IMG/VR virus record: IMGVR_UViG_3300007735_000695
Span: 1-38,173 of that record
Source of the DNA: a virus
Strand: one strand, 5' to 3'
Length of the DNA stretch: 38,173 bases
Every line of letters starts with the position of its first letter. The stretch's first letter is position 1. Positions 14,550-22,863 of the stretch are shown here, one piece after another. The position numbers and the translations under genes are program-made. The notes below the pieces were generated by a model. The model did not search any database, was not told the DNA's origin, and saw only the letters and a program-made list of their open reading frames with translations.

Positions 14550-14729
14550 CTAGCCCCTCAAACGTCGAAGCCATGATTGAACGGTCTTGGTTTCATAGAT
14601 GCGAATTACAGTCCAAACGATGGTGAAGATCGCCGCAATAGAAGGAAGAACCTGGGCCAATGTCCCCACAACCGTCGTGATTGATAACACATCCCCTATG
14701 GTCTTTGCGGTTTCGTGGTTATCAACCAT
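14550..14729 (-). CDS. Small holin-like membrane protein (59 aa)
   Basis: ATG 14729 is preceded by AGGTG. The product begins MVDNHETAKTIGDVLSITTV, then holds a hydrophobic segment (VGTLAQVLPSIAAIFTIVW) and ends RIYETKTVQSWLRRLRG. The VLSITT, LPSIAA and RIYET signature matches small holin-like proteins found next to tail genes in T7-like and related podoviruses. TAG at 14550 abuts the nozzle ATG. With the 3-TM holin at 6213 it gives two membrane lysis candidates. Confidence 0.8.
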   Translation of the reverse strand: MVDNHETAKTIGDVLSITTVVGTLAQVLPSIAAIFTIVWTVIRIYETKTVQSWLRRLRG

Positions 14730-14744
14730 GTCGCACCTGTAAGA

Positions 14745-15233
14745 TTAGGGCTTTGCTGGCCAGGTTATATTCCATGGAAACCCAGTTTGGGTAGGAATAT
14801 CGCGCAACGCTTGGCGATAAACTGCCCACACCAAATTATCCACCGGGGCATCCGCAAGCTGGGTCCAATCGCTTTCCGCCAAGCGCGCAGCCCGGTCAGC
14901 CCGCACCAACTTAGCCTGTTCCGCATCCTTCGCCGCCTTATAGGCTGCTTCCTGCTGGGCAGCAGTGGCGTCTGGCGTGTCGGTGAAGATTGGCCCCAAG
15001 ATGTACTTGGTGTACCACTTGCCATCTGTGCCGAGTTCAACACCCTGGCGCATGGAGTATTGATAGACCGTGCCGCCAGTCGCCTGCGGCCCTTCAAACA
15101 CCGGATCGGCGCCAATGGCTTCCATAACCTCTGGCGTCAGCGTGTCATAAGACGGGCCGTCATTAGCTAACAGATAGGCGCGTAGTTCGCTCTCGAACAT
15201 CACAGCGCCGGTAGAACGAAGACGGATTTCCAT
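14745..15233 (-). CDS. Tail fibre assembly chaperone-like protein
   Basis: The 162-aa product starts MEIRLRSTGAVMFESELRAYL. The C-terminal part, AARLAESDWTQLADAP then WAVYRQALRDIP and FPWNITWPAKP, is the hallmark of the phage tail assembly chaperone family (Phage_tail_APC, PF16778 as I recall it). Such proteins help fibres fold and trimerise. It lies directly after the DUF7483-like fibre gene, as expected for a fibre-chaperone pair. Confidence 0.85.
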   Translation of the reverse strand: MEIRLRSTGAVMFESELRAYLLANDGPSYDTLTPEVMEAIGADPVFEGPQATGGTVYQYSMRQGVELGTDGKWYTKYILGPIFTDTPDATAAQQEAAYKAAKDAEQAKLVRADRAARLAESDWTQLADAPVDNLVWAVYRQALRDIPTQTGFPWNITWPAKP

Positions 15234-15244
15234 GATGTCCCTCT

Positions 15245-17206
15245 TTACGCGATTGCTAAGAAGATAAACGAACCACCATTAGCATTGATAGCCGCTGGCG
15301 CCGTGCTGCTGATTTCAAAACCAGCCGAATAGGTGTCGATGTAGTCCGTGCTGGTGTCCTCTGCCGCCGTCGAATTGAGGAGCAGAAAGGGGTCATTACC
15401 AGCATTGATGCCACGCGCACTATCCCAGACGAACCAACCGCCATTGCTGTCAGCGCGCTTGATTAGGACAAACCTTGCGCCACCAGTGAAGCCGCAGTCG
15501 ATCTGTAGAGTTGTCCCGGTGCCGGTGTAGGAGCCTACCTTGCTGACGCCTGGACATGTGGCGAAGAGGTAGGCGACGTATGTAGCAGTGTTGTCATTTG
15601 TTGACCCGGTACCTAAGGAAAACACACTCGACGTTGGAGAAGTGTTATTCCAATAAGTTGCATTTGTTTGAGCATTGCCAGTCGCTTGAAGCTGTAAAAA
15701 CTTTGTATTTCCTATTGTTTGATTATAAACAAGCCAATTTTCCGGCCCGCTTCTTTTCTTCGTAATCATCAATTCTGGCGCCACGCCTAAGTTATGGCTG
15801 ACCGTGCGATTGGCACCCGTCCCCGGGTAGCACACCACATCAAAGAAACCGGGGGCGCGGCGGAACAGGTAGTTGATGAACGTATTGGCGGATGCGTTGG
15901 TGATGGTGGAAGTTGTGCCAAGCTTGACGCCATCCATAACATCCCACGGGTTAGCTTGCAGAATGGTTGTGCCTGCTGCCACTTCTAACGCAGAGCTAGA
16001 TGTTTCCATATAGCCAGTGCCAACAAGCCTTGCTGAAAGCAAATCCCCAACAGCAGAACCACGGTTCTTAACCAGAATTGCATCGTCCGTCTGGCCGCCG
16101 GTGACAGTGGCATTGGCGCCGGTGCCGGTGCGTGCGCTAAGGCCAAACACACTCGTCCCGCTCGTCGGGGTTTTCATCGGGCCGCGACGGATGGCGATGT
16201 AGATGTAGGTGTCTGAAGCCGCTACTGCGCCATTTGCATACCATGTAAAACCTGTGGCGGTTGGGGCAACACCATTTTGTACGGTTTCCGCCGTAGAAGC
16301 GTTTGGAAATAAATTAGCTGTGCTACTACTTAAACCAGAACCTATCGGCATGCCGCGCATATTGTCTGCAATTTTCCACGAATCAGCAGACGTAGCGGTT
16401 TTCCATAAAATAAATTGCGGCTCATATCCTAAAGACACATCAACATTACTTACATTACTACCAGTAAAAGACCCGCAGCTAATCACATTATCCGTACCCG
16501 CCGCGCCAAAGCCGCCAGCATTGTGGGCAAAGAGATAAGCGACGTAGGTTCCTCCATTAGCATTAACTGTAGTGTCAGTGCCAAGCGAAAAGACAGTGCT
16601 AGTTGGTGTCGTGCTATTCCAGCGGGTTGTGCCTGTTGCTTTCGCTGCCGTAGTATTGAGTACCATATATTCGGTATTAGCCAAACTGCGATGATATACT
16701 TGCCAATCTGCTGTCGTGTCAGTGCGCTTAACAATGATACAACCCGGCACCGAGCCTAGGTTGTGGGCAATAGTACGGTTCGCGCCATTCCCCGTATACG
16801 TCACCACATCAAAAAACTTAGCCTGCTCACGAAATGCCCATGAGACATAGGTCGCAGAACTCGTGTTAATTTTAGCAAGGGCGCCAATAGTGAAACCAGT
16901 GGAACCAAAAGAGGTAAGGCCCGTTGCTTGAGTTGTCTGAGCAGCCGTTGTGTTGGAAGCAATGTCAAAGGTCGCGCCGCGTGCAGTGTCGTAAAGCGCG
17001 TGATCTGTAGCGCCAGAACGACCCTTAAGCCAAACGAGTCCACCTTTGCCACTTAGATCAATCCCATTTGTGATCGTCTGTGACGCACCTGTCCCCGTAT
17101 ACAAATACGTCGAGAACACATCTTCGATGTAGTTGGCGGCGACAGAGCGCGCACCAAAACCATAACCTTTTGCAGATGCAGCGCCTTGGGTAATTACGGT
17201 GGGCAT
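15245..17206 (-). CDS. Tail fibre / receptor-binding protein, DUF7483-like repeats
   Basis: The 653-aa product contains two long similar modules, each beginning FFDVV then GANRT and HNLG, and each ending FSLGT plus TYVAYLFA (about residues 131-230 and 455-550). This matches the DUF7483 repeat type seen in tail fibres of aquatic phages. It is rich in Thr, Ser, Asn and Gly with almost no charged residues, as in beta-rich fibre tips. It probably recognises the host surface. The chaperone-like gene lies immediately downstream. Confidence 0.8.
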   Translation of the reverse strand: MPTVITQGAASAKGYGFGARSVAANYIEDVFSTYLYTGTGASQTITNGIDLSGKGGLVWLKGRSGATDHALYDTARGATFDIASNTTAAQTTQATGLTSFGSTGFTIGALAKINTSSATYVSWAFREQAKFFDVVTYTGNGANRTIAHNLGSVPGCIIVKRTDTTADWQVYHRSLANTEYMVLNTTAAKATGTTRWNSTTPTSTVFSLGTDTTVNANGGTYVAYLFAHNAGGFGAAGTDNVISCGSFTGSNVSNVDVSLGYEPQFILWKTATSADSWKIADNMRGMPIGSGLSSSTANLFPNASTAETVQNGVAPTATGFTWYANGAVAASDTYIYIAIRRGPMKTPTSGTSVFGLSARTGTGANATVTGGQTDDAILVKNRGSAVGDLLSARLVGTGYMETSSSALEVAAGTTILQANPWDVMDGVKLGTTSTITNASANTFINYLFRRAPGFFDVVCYPGTGANRTVSHNLGVAPELMITKKRSGPENWLVYNQTIGNTKFLQLQATGNAQTNATYWNNTSPTSSVFSLGTGSTNDNTATYVAYLFATCPGVSKVGSYTGTGTTLQIDCGFTGGARFVLIKRADSNGGWFVWDSARGINAGNDPFLLLNSTAAEDTSTDYIDTYSAGFEISSTAPAAINANGGSFIFLAIA

Positions 17207-17215
17207 TAAATTACC

Positions 17216-18079
17216 TCACTTAAACTGCGTCTGAGAAGCAAACACCGTGAACGCGGCACTGCCAGTCTTCACGATGGTGTATGTGTAGACATCAATAGAT
17301 GAAGCGTTACCCGCGCTTGGCGCTGTACCGCCTTGCCACTTCGGAGTGACGGAAGAACCATCTACCTGCACGGCGCTGTTGTAATAGGCAGTGCTGCCCT
17401 GCGTCACCAAAAACGCCACCGTAATCGCTTGACCAGTAGACATCGCCGTATTCAACGACGTACCGGAAGAAGCGCGGAAGTTCACCGTCCAGTTGGCGGA
17501 AGCATTGCTGGTGTAATAAATGACATTTTGAGTGGTAACATCATAATTGATAGTACCAGTTGCTGCTGTTGCTGATACGGTGGCGATCTCAGCAACATCA
17601 GAAAATATAGCCGCAATCACGCTACTGCTACCACTGAACGTCTGCGCCGCCGTAAACGTGGTAGCCGTACCCGGCGCGACATAATCCGTACCAGCAGTGG
17701 CGTTAGCCAACGCCCCGCCAGAATTGGCCTTCAGAATGGCAGTACCAGACGGGGGCGCTAGATAATCCGTACCCGCCGTCGCATTCGCCAAAGCCCCCCC
17801 GGAATTGGCCTTTAGGATTGCCGTACCACTTGGGGGCGCCAGATAGTCCGTCCCAGCCGTCGCCGCGGTGAAAGCCGAAGTACCGTTCCCCTTAAGAACC
17901 CCCGTCAGCGTCTTGGCGCCAGTGCCCCCACTAGCCACCACCAAGGCGCCACCACTAGCCCCAGCAAACAAACCATCAATGGTATCCAAATCGTTATTTA
18001 GCTTGGTACCCCAGGCATCAGCGGACGCGCCAACCTCTGGCTTCGTAAGCCCTAAATTGGTGGTTGTCGTATCAGCCAT
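17216..18079 (-). CDS. Tail fibre protein with tandem repeats
   Basis: The 287-aa product starts [20 protein letters not shown], the common N-terminus of fibres that attach to a podovirus tail. Residues about 80-133 hold two near-identical 27-aa repeats ([20 protein letters not shown]) and part of a third. The C-terminal half is Thr/Ser/Ala-rich beta. The TxLGLTKPExGxS start and repeated shaft are typical of fibre proteins that form trimers. Confidence 0.82.
   Translation of the reverse strand: MADTTTTNLGLTKPEVGASADAWGTKLNNDLDTIDGLFAGASGGALVVASGGTGAKTLTGVLKGNGTSAFTAATAGTDYLAPPSGTAILKANSGGALANATAGTDYLAPPSGTAILKANSGGALANATAGTDYVAPGTATTFTAAQTFSGSSSVIAAIFSDVAEIATVSATAATGTINYDVTTQNVIYYTSNASANWTVNFRASSGTSLNTAMSTGQAITVAFLVTQGSTAYYNSAVQVDGSSVTPKWQGGTAPSAGNASSIDVYTYTIVKTGSAAFTVFASQTQFK
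17681..17842. repeat. 81-bp tandem repeat in fibre gene
   Basis: Two 81-bp copies (17681-17761 and 17762-17842) and the start of a third (17843 on) encode 27-aa shaft units. Synonymous differences between copies show selection for the protein sequence. Copy number could change by slippage or recombination and so vary fibre length. Confidence 0.8.
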
Positions 18080-18107
18080 TTAGAAACCCTCGCCTGTGCT
18101 GGGACAC

Positions 18108-18596
18108 TCAGATTTGCGTCCATATTGTAGAGGAATCAACCAACGGCGTCCATGTTTTCGTGCCATCTGGGATTTGCTCCCACTTCAGAATGGCCGAAGC
18201 AACAAACTCGCTAGACGCCCCAATTTGAACCGAGAAATTACGAACAGCCAGAGCGGTAGCGTCCAAGTTAGAGGTGGCAGTCATCGCCACCCCAGATACA
18301 TAGACCGCTTCCGCTGAAGCCGTCAGATCACTGAAAGCCTCTATATTCACCCCGGATTGACGGTAAATAACGCCATCACCAGTAACCGCGCCAACCGCGT
18401 CTATTTGGACCGCGCCCAAATAAACGATGGCGCCAGAAGGAATTACAGACGCAACCCCCTCTATACTGGTGGCGCCGTTAAAAGTGCCGGTTCCAGCAGC
18501 CGTTAAGGCGGCAATGGCGTCAATTACAGCCGCCCCCTCTTTGGGGTCTATACCGTAATTACCTCGCCCATATAAGCCGCTGCCATAACCAGCCAC
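18108..18596 (-). CDS. Tail-associated protein, Gly/Ala-rich
   Basis: The 162-aa product starts MAGYGSGLYGRGNYGIDP, a Gly/Tyr-rich start seen in structural proteins of many aquatic phages. The body is Ala/Ser/Val-rich and beta-like. The C-terminus is aromatic (WEQIPDGTKTWTPL). It lies between the fibre gene and the conserved 130-aa tail protein, so it is probably a minor tail component. Confidence 0.65.
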   Translation of the reverse strand: MAGYGSGLYGRGNYGIDPKEGAAVIDAIAALTAAGTGTFNGATSIEGVASVIPSGAIVYLGAVQIDAVGAVTGDGVIYRQSGVNIEAFSDLTASAEAVYVSGVAMTATSNLDATALAVRNFSVQIGASSEFVASAILKWEQIPDGTKTWTPLVDSSTIWTQI

Positions 18597-18601
18597 TTAG
18601 A

Positions 18602-18994
18602 TTACTCCAGGGTAATGTCGAGATCGCCAGCCGGAATGCGGAAAACGTCGCCCGTACCAATGGTCTTACTGGTGGTCAGTTCCCCGTAAGCCAACAGGTT
18701 CCCAGATGTGGAGGCATCGAAAATACCCACATAGGTAATCGTGCCCCAGGAACCCGTCGCCGTATCGAACTCAATAGCCCCGCTATTGGTGCTGGCGTTA
18801 CCGCTGGTGGTCATCGTCGCCTGCTTGCGGGTGTAACCATTGCCGGAAACTTCCGTGCCGCCACCACCCTCGCCAGGGGCAGCGGTGAACAGCCCCACAT
18901 AAAGGCTGGCAGACGGCGAAGAATAAGCCGTCCCAGAGAACACATAAGCCATTATCTTGTTTTCAAGATAATTGGTGAAGGCGTTAGTGGTCAT
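18602..18994 (-). CDS. Conserved tail fibre-region protein (130 aa)
   Basis: The N-terminus is MTTNAFTNYLENKIMAYVF, followed by SASLYVGLFTAAPGEGGGG, GNGYTRKQ, FDTATGSWGTITYVGIFD and GELTTSKTI. This order is highly conserved in a group of phage tail proteins; I recognise the pattern but not a definite role. It overlaps the adaptor stop by one base. It probably forms part of the tail or fibre attachment. Confidence 0.75.
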   Translation of the reverse strand: MTTNAFTNYLENKIMAYVFSGTAYSSPSASLYVGLFTAAPGEGGGGTEVSGNGYTRKQATMTTSGNASTNSGAIEFDTATGSWGTITYVGIFDASTSGNLLAYGELTTSKTIGTGDVFRIPAGDLDITLE

Positions 18995-19626
18995 TAGCCG
19001 AAACTCCTTGCTCGCATCCGAAGGGCAGAAGTGGACATACGGCTTCGCTCATCCGAAACCTTTAGGTCACTCATGGCACGATCATACAAAGCGCCCCATA
19101 CCGTGATGCGCTGATCGTCTTGTAAATAGGGCGCCGCCTGCAAAAGCGAGCCATAAAGATATAAATCCGGCGCCTCTACCAGAAGCCAATTACTGGTATT
19201 GGATACCGTCAAAGCCGGAATCTTGGCGTAATAGGTCAACTCGCCTGTATAGGCAGAACCGCTATCCGGCGCCGGGATAACCTGAAACTGCTGGCCAATC
19301 TGCGTGTAATAGATAGGCTTGCCGCTTGCGCTGTTAGCCCCCTTCAGCATCGCCGCCTGATCCGGGGAAACGAACTCCATCACCGTGATGGGATTGGTGT
19401 TGATCTGGAAGCGGATGCTTTCCAACCAATCGCCCGGAACCACGCTATACTCGCTGTCCAGCGTAGCCGTAGCCCGCTCCACCATCTTCCTGTGGCGGAT
19501 GTTCCGGTTGAACTGAGCTTCTGCCAAGGTGATGAAATCAGGGATAACTGCTGTCAGGTCAGCCCGGTTAAGCCAATCACCTATGGAGGTTTGCAGGGTG
19601 GAATAGCTGGTAATCGCCATATTCAT
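18994..19626 (-). CDS. Head-tail adaptor protein (SU10 adaptor-like)
   Basis: The 210-aa product contains LQTSIGDWLNRADLTAVIPD then FITLAEAQFNRNIRHRKM, the signature of SU10-type adaptor proteins that form a ring under the portal. The C-terminal half is helical (LYLYGSLLQAAPYL, WGALYDRAMSDL). ATG 19626 overlaps the glycosyltransferase stop (ATGA). An ATG 6 nt later is possible. It lies in the expected order after capsid and before tail genes. Confidence 0.85.
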   Translation of the reverse strand: MNMAITSYSTLQTSIGDWLNRADLTAVIPDFITLAEAQFNRNIRHRKMVERATATLDSEYSVVPGDWLESIRFQINTNPITVMEFVSPDQAAMLKGANSASGKPIYYTQIGQQFQVIPAPDSGSAYTGELTYYAKIPALTVSNTSNWLLVEAPDLYLYGSLLQAAPYLQDDQRITVWGALYDRAMSDLKVSDERSRMSTSALRMRARSFG

Positions 19627-20252
19627 TCCCCCCTAGATGCAGCCGCATGGGCACAGGAAAACTCAAAAGCCCCGATATGGCGCACTTGATGGCTAATATC
19701 GTGGTCCAACATCACCTTAAACCCTGCTTCCCTTGATGTTCTACAAAAGAATATGTCTTCCCCTATGTATATACCATTTTGGTAAGGCACGAAAAACCAT
19801 GGTTTTTGAACTTTCCGGAAAACTTCAGCCTTAATCAGCATCAGCCCCATCCCAATGGCAGACACCTCTTCCAGTCCAGTACACCACTCTTCCGTATAAA
19901 CCCGCTCGCTGGTTAGATCGTCACGGAAAGCCACCGGCTGAAGTGGGAGTTTGCGCGTACTGTAATTGGCAGCAACAATATCCTCATCCCGCGCCAATAG
20001 CTGCCGGATGCTGTCCTTCGGAAACCGCATATCGGCATCCACAAACAGGACATGGGTAGCGCCAGCATCCAAGGAAGCCTGAGCCAATTCCTGCCGCTGG
20101 TTTACAATCAGCGTCCCTTGGTTTTGGAACAGCAGCACCCGGTCCTTTGTCGCCGCTGTATGGGCCGCAACGCACCGGGCTAAATCGAAGGCAAACCCGC
20201 TATCCACCACATCTCGGCAAGGGACACAGACAGAAACAATAGCGGGCATCAA
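19623..20252 (-). CDS. Glycosyltransferase, GT-A fold (GT2-like)
   Basis: The 209-aa product starts MMPAIVSVCVPCRDVVDSGF and has THVLFVDADMRFP with the metal-binding D72-A-D74. Later come AIGMGLMLIKAEVF and GEDIFFCRTSREAG, the catalytic-loop region of GT-A enzymes. It would transfer a nucleotide-sugar donor to an acceptor in the cytoplasm. It is embedded between the capsid-region 101-aa gene and the adaptor gene and overlaps both by 4 nt, so it is expressed with structural genes. The acceptor may be a virion protein or a host surface glycan. Confidence 0.82.
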   Translation of the reverse strand: MMPAIVSVCVPCRDVVDSGFAFDLARCVAAHTAATKDRVLLFQNQGTLIVNQRQELAQASLDAGATHVLFVDADMRFPKDSIRQLLARDEDIVAANYSTRKLPLQPVAFRDDLTSERVYTEEWCTGLEEVSAIGMGLMLIKAEVFRKVQKPWFFVPYQNGIYIGEDIFFCRTSREAGFKVMLDHDISHQVRHIGAFEFSCAHAAASRGE

Positions 20253-20554
20253 ACGCGCCCCGGCCTGGTACGGAAGAACCTATTCTCTGGGTCATTCAGC
20301 CACTTCTTCATGGCTACCGGGTCATCCACGATACCCTTCATCTTTAAATCATAAAAGACCGCCATGGGGATGGAAGCCACCTTGTTCCACTCGCCGTAGC
20401 GCCCGTGATCTTCATTAAACTGCGCCTTATTGGCTTCAATAATACCAGACACATCCTGGCGCTTCTCAATTAGCGCCGTATCCGTGCCCTCATCATAATG
20501 CCAGTAAGAAGTAATCCCACTCACTGGATCAATATTGAAAACCTTGTCAGCCAT
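20249..20554 (-). CDS. Conserved head-region protein (101 aa)
   Basis: The product starts MADKVFNIDPVSGITSYWHY. The C-terminus, SIPMAVFYDLKMKGIV then KKWLNDPENRFFRTRPG, is strongly conserved among podoviruses with SU10-like capsids, where it sits after the capsid gene. Function not established; a minor head or connector role fits. It overlaps the glycosyltransferase start by 4 nt. Confidence 0.78.
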   Translation of the reverse strand: MADKVFNIDPVSGITSYWHYDEGTDTALIEKRQDVSGIIEANKAQFNEDHGRYGEWNKVASIPMAVFYDLKMKGIVDDPVAMKKWLNDPENRFFRTRPGRV

Positions 20555-20603
20555 AAGCCACCTTTAAGGTGGGGCTGGCAGTCACCCGCCAGCCCCGTTG
20601 CCA

Positions 20604-21569
20604 TTACGAAGTCGTCAAGTCAGCAGCGATACCATGCGCGGCTTCCTGGCGAACCATGAGGCCATATTCGCAAAGCATCATACGCTTCTCAGCGTCGCCC
20701 GTCTTCGCCAAATCCATCGTCTGGATGGGGCGGAGAATGGCGGTAGCCGCGTATTCCGGGTCAAGCACGAACGCATCACGCTCACGCTGGAAGCGGTTCG
20801 GCACCACAGACACCGCACCGAAGTCAGACACATAGACATCAGCCGCGCCGATAATCACAGTCGGGCGAGGAGTCGCCTGATTGTAACGGATTTCGGCAAT
20901 GCCAGCGAAGCCGGAGACAGTCTGCTTGTTGAACGGGCCAACCATCAGAATCTTCGGCGTACCGCCTTCGGTCCACACCTGGGCAATAACGTCCTTCAGG
21001 ATGGTTTCCGTGAAGGTGCGCTGCGTACCATCAACACGAGTGGCGTTCACCACACCGTTAGACACAGTCGGATCAGAACCGCCAGCGCCCTTGTTGGTGT
21101 TGGTGCGAAGGAAGGCAGGCAAGCCAGCCGTCTGACGCGCCGTGGTGTTGTTACCAGCGTTCGCGGCCTTGGACGCCAACAGCGTGGCTTCCATGTCGCG
21201 CTTCAGTTCCGCACCGTTTTTCGCCATCTGATAGGCGAGTTCGGAACGGCGACCAGCCTTGTCCACGCTCTCCAGGGTGCCGGAGATAACAACCGTCTTG
21301 CGGCTGATCTGCGTGTAGTTGCCCAGGCGAGTGGTGGGGTTCACGGCATCGAAGGACGAAATATCATCGCCTTCAAGCGCCGCGTTGGTGGTGGAAGCCG
21401 CCGCCAGGCTGTCCGTCTGCCATTCGAAGAACGTGTTCTTCACGTTCACGCGGGCAGTGTTAGACTGGAACGGGGTTTCTTCCGGCGAGATGTTGTAGAT
21501 CACATTCGCCAGGTCTTCACGGATGCCTTTGGCATCATAGCGCGTGAAGGTATTTGCAACGATAGTCAT
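20604..21569 (-). CDS. Major capsid protein (SU10 / DUF5309-like)
   Basis: The 321-aa product starts MTIVANTFTRYDAKGIREDL and continues ISPEETPFQSN, VKNTFFEWQTD and TRLGNYTQISRKTVVISGTL, the sequence order of the SU10-type HK97-fold major head protein family. The middle has LKRDMEATLLASKAA, the spine-helix region. It lies directly after the scaffold-like gene, as expected. It forms the capsid shell. High, even codon usage fits strong late expression. Confidence 0.92.
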   Translation of the reverse strand: MTIVANTFTRYDAKGIREDLANVIYNISPEETPFQSNTARVNVKNTFFEWQTDSLAAASTTNAALEGDDISSFDAVNPTTRLGNYTQISRKTVVISGTLESVDKAGRRSELAYQMAKNGAELKRDMEATLLASKAANAGNNTTARQTAGLPAFLRTNTNKGAGGSDPTVSNGVVNATRVDGTQRTFTETILKDVIAQVWTEGGTPKILMVGPFNKQTVSGFAGIAEIRYNQATPRPTVIIGAADVYVSDFGAVSVVPNRFQRERDAFVLDPEYAATAILRPIQTMDLAKTGDAEKRMMLCEYGLMVRQEAAHGIAADLTTS

Positions 21570-21582
21570 AGCTTATATCCTT

Positions 21583-22602
21583 TCAGAGAAGCGCCGCTAG
21601 AACACTAGCAGCATCATTGACAGTCCCGGTTTTAGCGAGACGCTGCTTTGCACGGGTTAGGTCCGTCACATTCCTTTGGGGTACAGATTGCACGGGGCCG
21701 GGCTTCACCGGCCTTGTCGCGGAAACCTGTGGTTTGACCGCAGCCTGCGCCTTCTGCTGACCACGATCATACAGCATGGCTTTGCGGAGGATAGCAACGT
21801 GTTGCGCCTTCGTAAGACCATTAATGTCTTGCTCAGACGCACCATTCTCCATCAACCAATCGCGCAACATCTTCTTTTCGCCCTGCGCTACCTTCTGATC
21901 TTTCCAGGCTGGAATGATCTCTTGTAGCTTCTGCGCCTCAGATGTTAGCGTTGCCTTTAGTTGCTCGGTTTGTTGCTGCTGGAAAGCCTGCGTCAAACGC
22001 TGCTTCTCGGCCTCGATAGCCTGAAACTTCGCCAGACGATCTTCCTGCACCTTCTTCCACTGCCGCTCCAAGCGAATGGCGTTCTGGGGGTCTTCTTCAT
22101 AAAGACGATCCCAATCCGGCTCTGCTTCAACTTGAGCGACATTCTGCAACTGCTGCTGTAGTGCCCCTAGAAGAGTGGCGTACTGCGCCCGCTCTTGCCG
22201 AATGGCTTCAGCTTCCGCTTGGAACGCCTTGCGCTCTTCCGCGAGTTGCTGGGTCTTTCGGCTATAGTCCGCCGTCCTTGAATATCCGCGCGCCAGTTCG
22301 TCCAGCGTCACCTCAACTTCTTCGCCCGCCACCTTTACTTTGACAGCTTGCGGAAGCCTTTCACGAGGCTGCTCTTCGACCTGTGGTTGGTCATCATCTT
22401 CAGCGGTTTCCTCAACGGCTTCAGCAGCAGCTTGCGCTACTGGTGCCTCCGTCTCGGCGCCCTGGGCTTGCGCTTCGGGCTGCTGCGCCTCACCGGCCTG
22501 GGTATCGCCGTCATCAGCGGCCAGGATATCGGCTATGGCATCTTGTGCCTGGTGGATTCCGATCCCGCCTTGGGCGGGGGTGCCGGATGATTCAGACATC
22601 AA
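21583..22602 (-). CDS. Scaffold protein
   Basis: The 339-aa product has an acidic, Gln/Ala/Glu-rich N-terminus (about 1-85) with no fold signals. A short conserved segment follows (KVKVAGEEVEVTLDELARGYSRT, described here as one motif near 88-110), then a long coiled coil (about 115-260) with heptad-rich KAFQAEAEAIRQERAQY. The basic C-terminus ends ASVLAALL. Position between portal and capsid genes and coiled-coil content make an assembly scaffold the clear choice. Confidence 0.82.
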   Translation of the reverse strand: MMSESSGTPAQGGIGIHQAQDAIADILAADDGDTQAGEAQQPEAQAQGAETEAPVAQAAAEAVEETAEDDDQPQVEEQPRERLPQAVKVKVAGEEVEVTLDELARGYSRTADYSRKTQQLAEERKAFQAEAEAIRQERAQYATLLGALQQQLQNVAQVEAEPDWDRLYEEDPQNAIRLERQWKKVQEDRLAKFQAIEAEKQRLTQAFQQQQTEQLKATLTSEAQKLQEIIPAWKDQKVAQGEKKMLRDWLMENGASEQDINGLTKAQHVAILRKAMLYDRGQQKAQAAVKPQVSATRPVKPGPVQSVPQRNVTDLTRAKQRLAKTGTVNDAASVLAALL

Positions 22603-22605
22603 AAA

Positions 22606-22863
22606 TTATCCTCTCTCAAAACGCCTCTCGGCGATGGAAGCAGCCACTTTGCCATTATCAATAACGGCTTGAAGTGCCCGCAAGAACTCATGCATCCCCC
22701 GCATTGTTGCGTGGATGTATTTCTGGTCAGCCTCAAACTTGGCGGTTTTCCACTCATCAAACAACTGCTCTTCAACCAATGCCACCGCCGCCTTCAGCGT
22801 CGGATCATTCATCAGCCTAAGAGCGTCGTTCCCCGCCGCTATCTGAGTTGCGAAATCAACCAA
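22606..22863 (-). CDS. Uncharacterised helical 85-aa head-region protein
   Basis: TTG 22863 follows GGGAGG with 5-nt spacing and overlaps the portal stop by 8 nt. The product starts MVDFATQIAAGNDALRLMND and is helical, with ALVEEQLFDEWKTAKFEADQ and a C-terminus MHEFLRALQAVID. A GTG at 22899 gives a longer reading with a less natural N-terminus. It lies between portal and scaffold genes. Similar small helical proteins occur here in many phages; function unknown. Confidence 0.7.
   Translation of the reverse strand: MVDFATQIAAGNDALRLMNDPTLKAAVALVEEQLFDEWKTAKFEADQKYIHATMRGMHEFLRALQAVIDNGKVAASIAERRFERG

Noticed and set aside
20598-21608. Long open frame on the plus strand opposite the capsid gene (336 codons)
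   Set aside because: It is fully antisense to the clear major capsid gene, is Arg/His-rich as expected of a shadow frame, and has no ribosome-binding site in a sensible operon.
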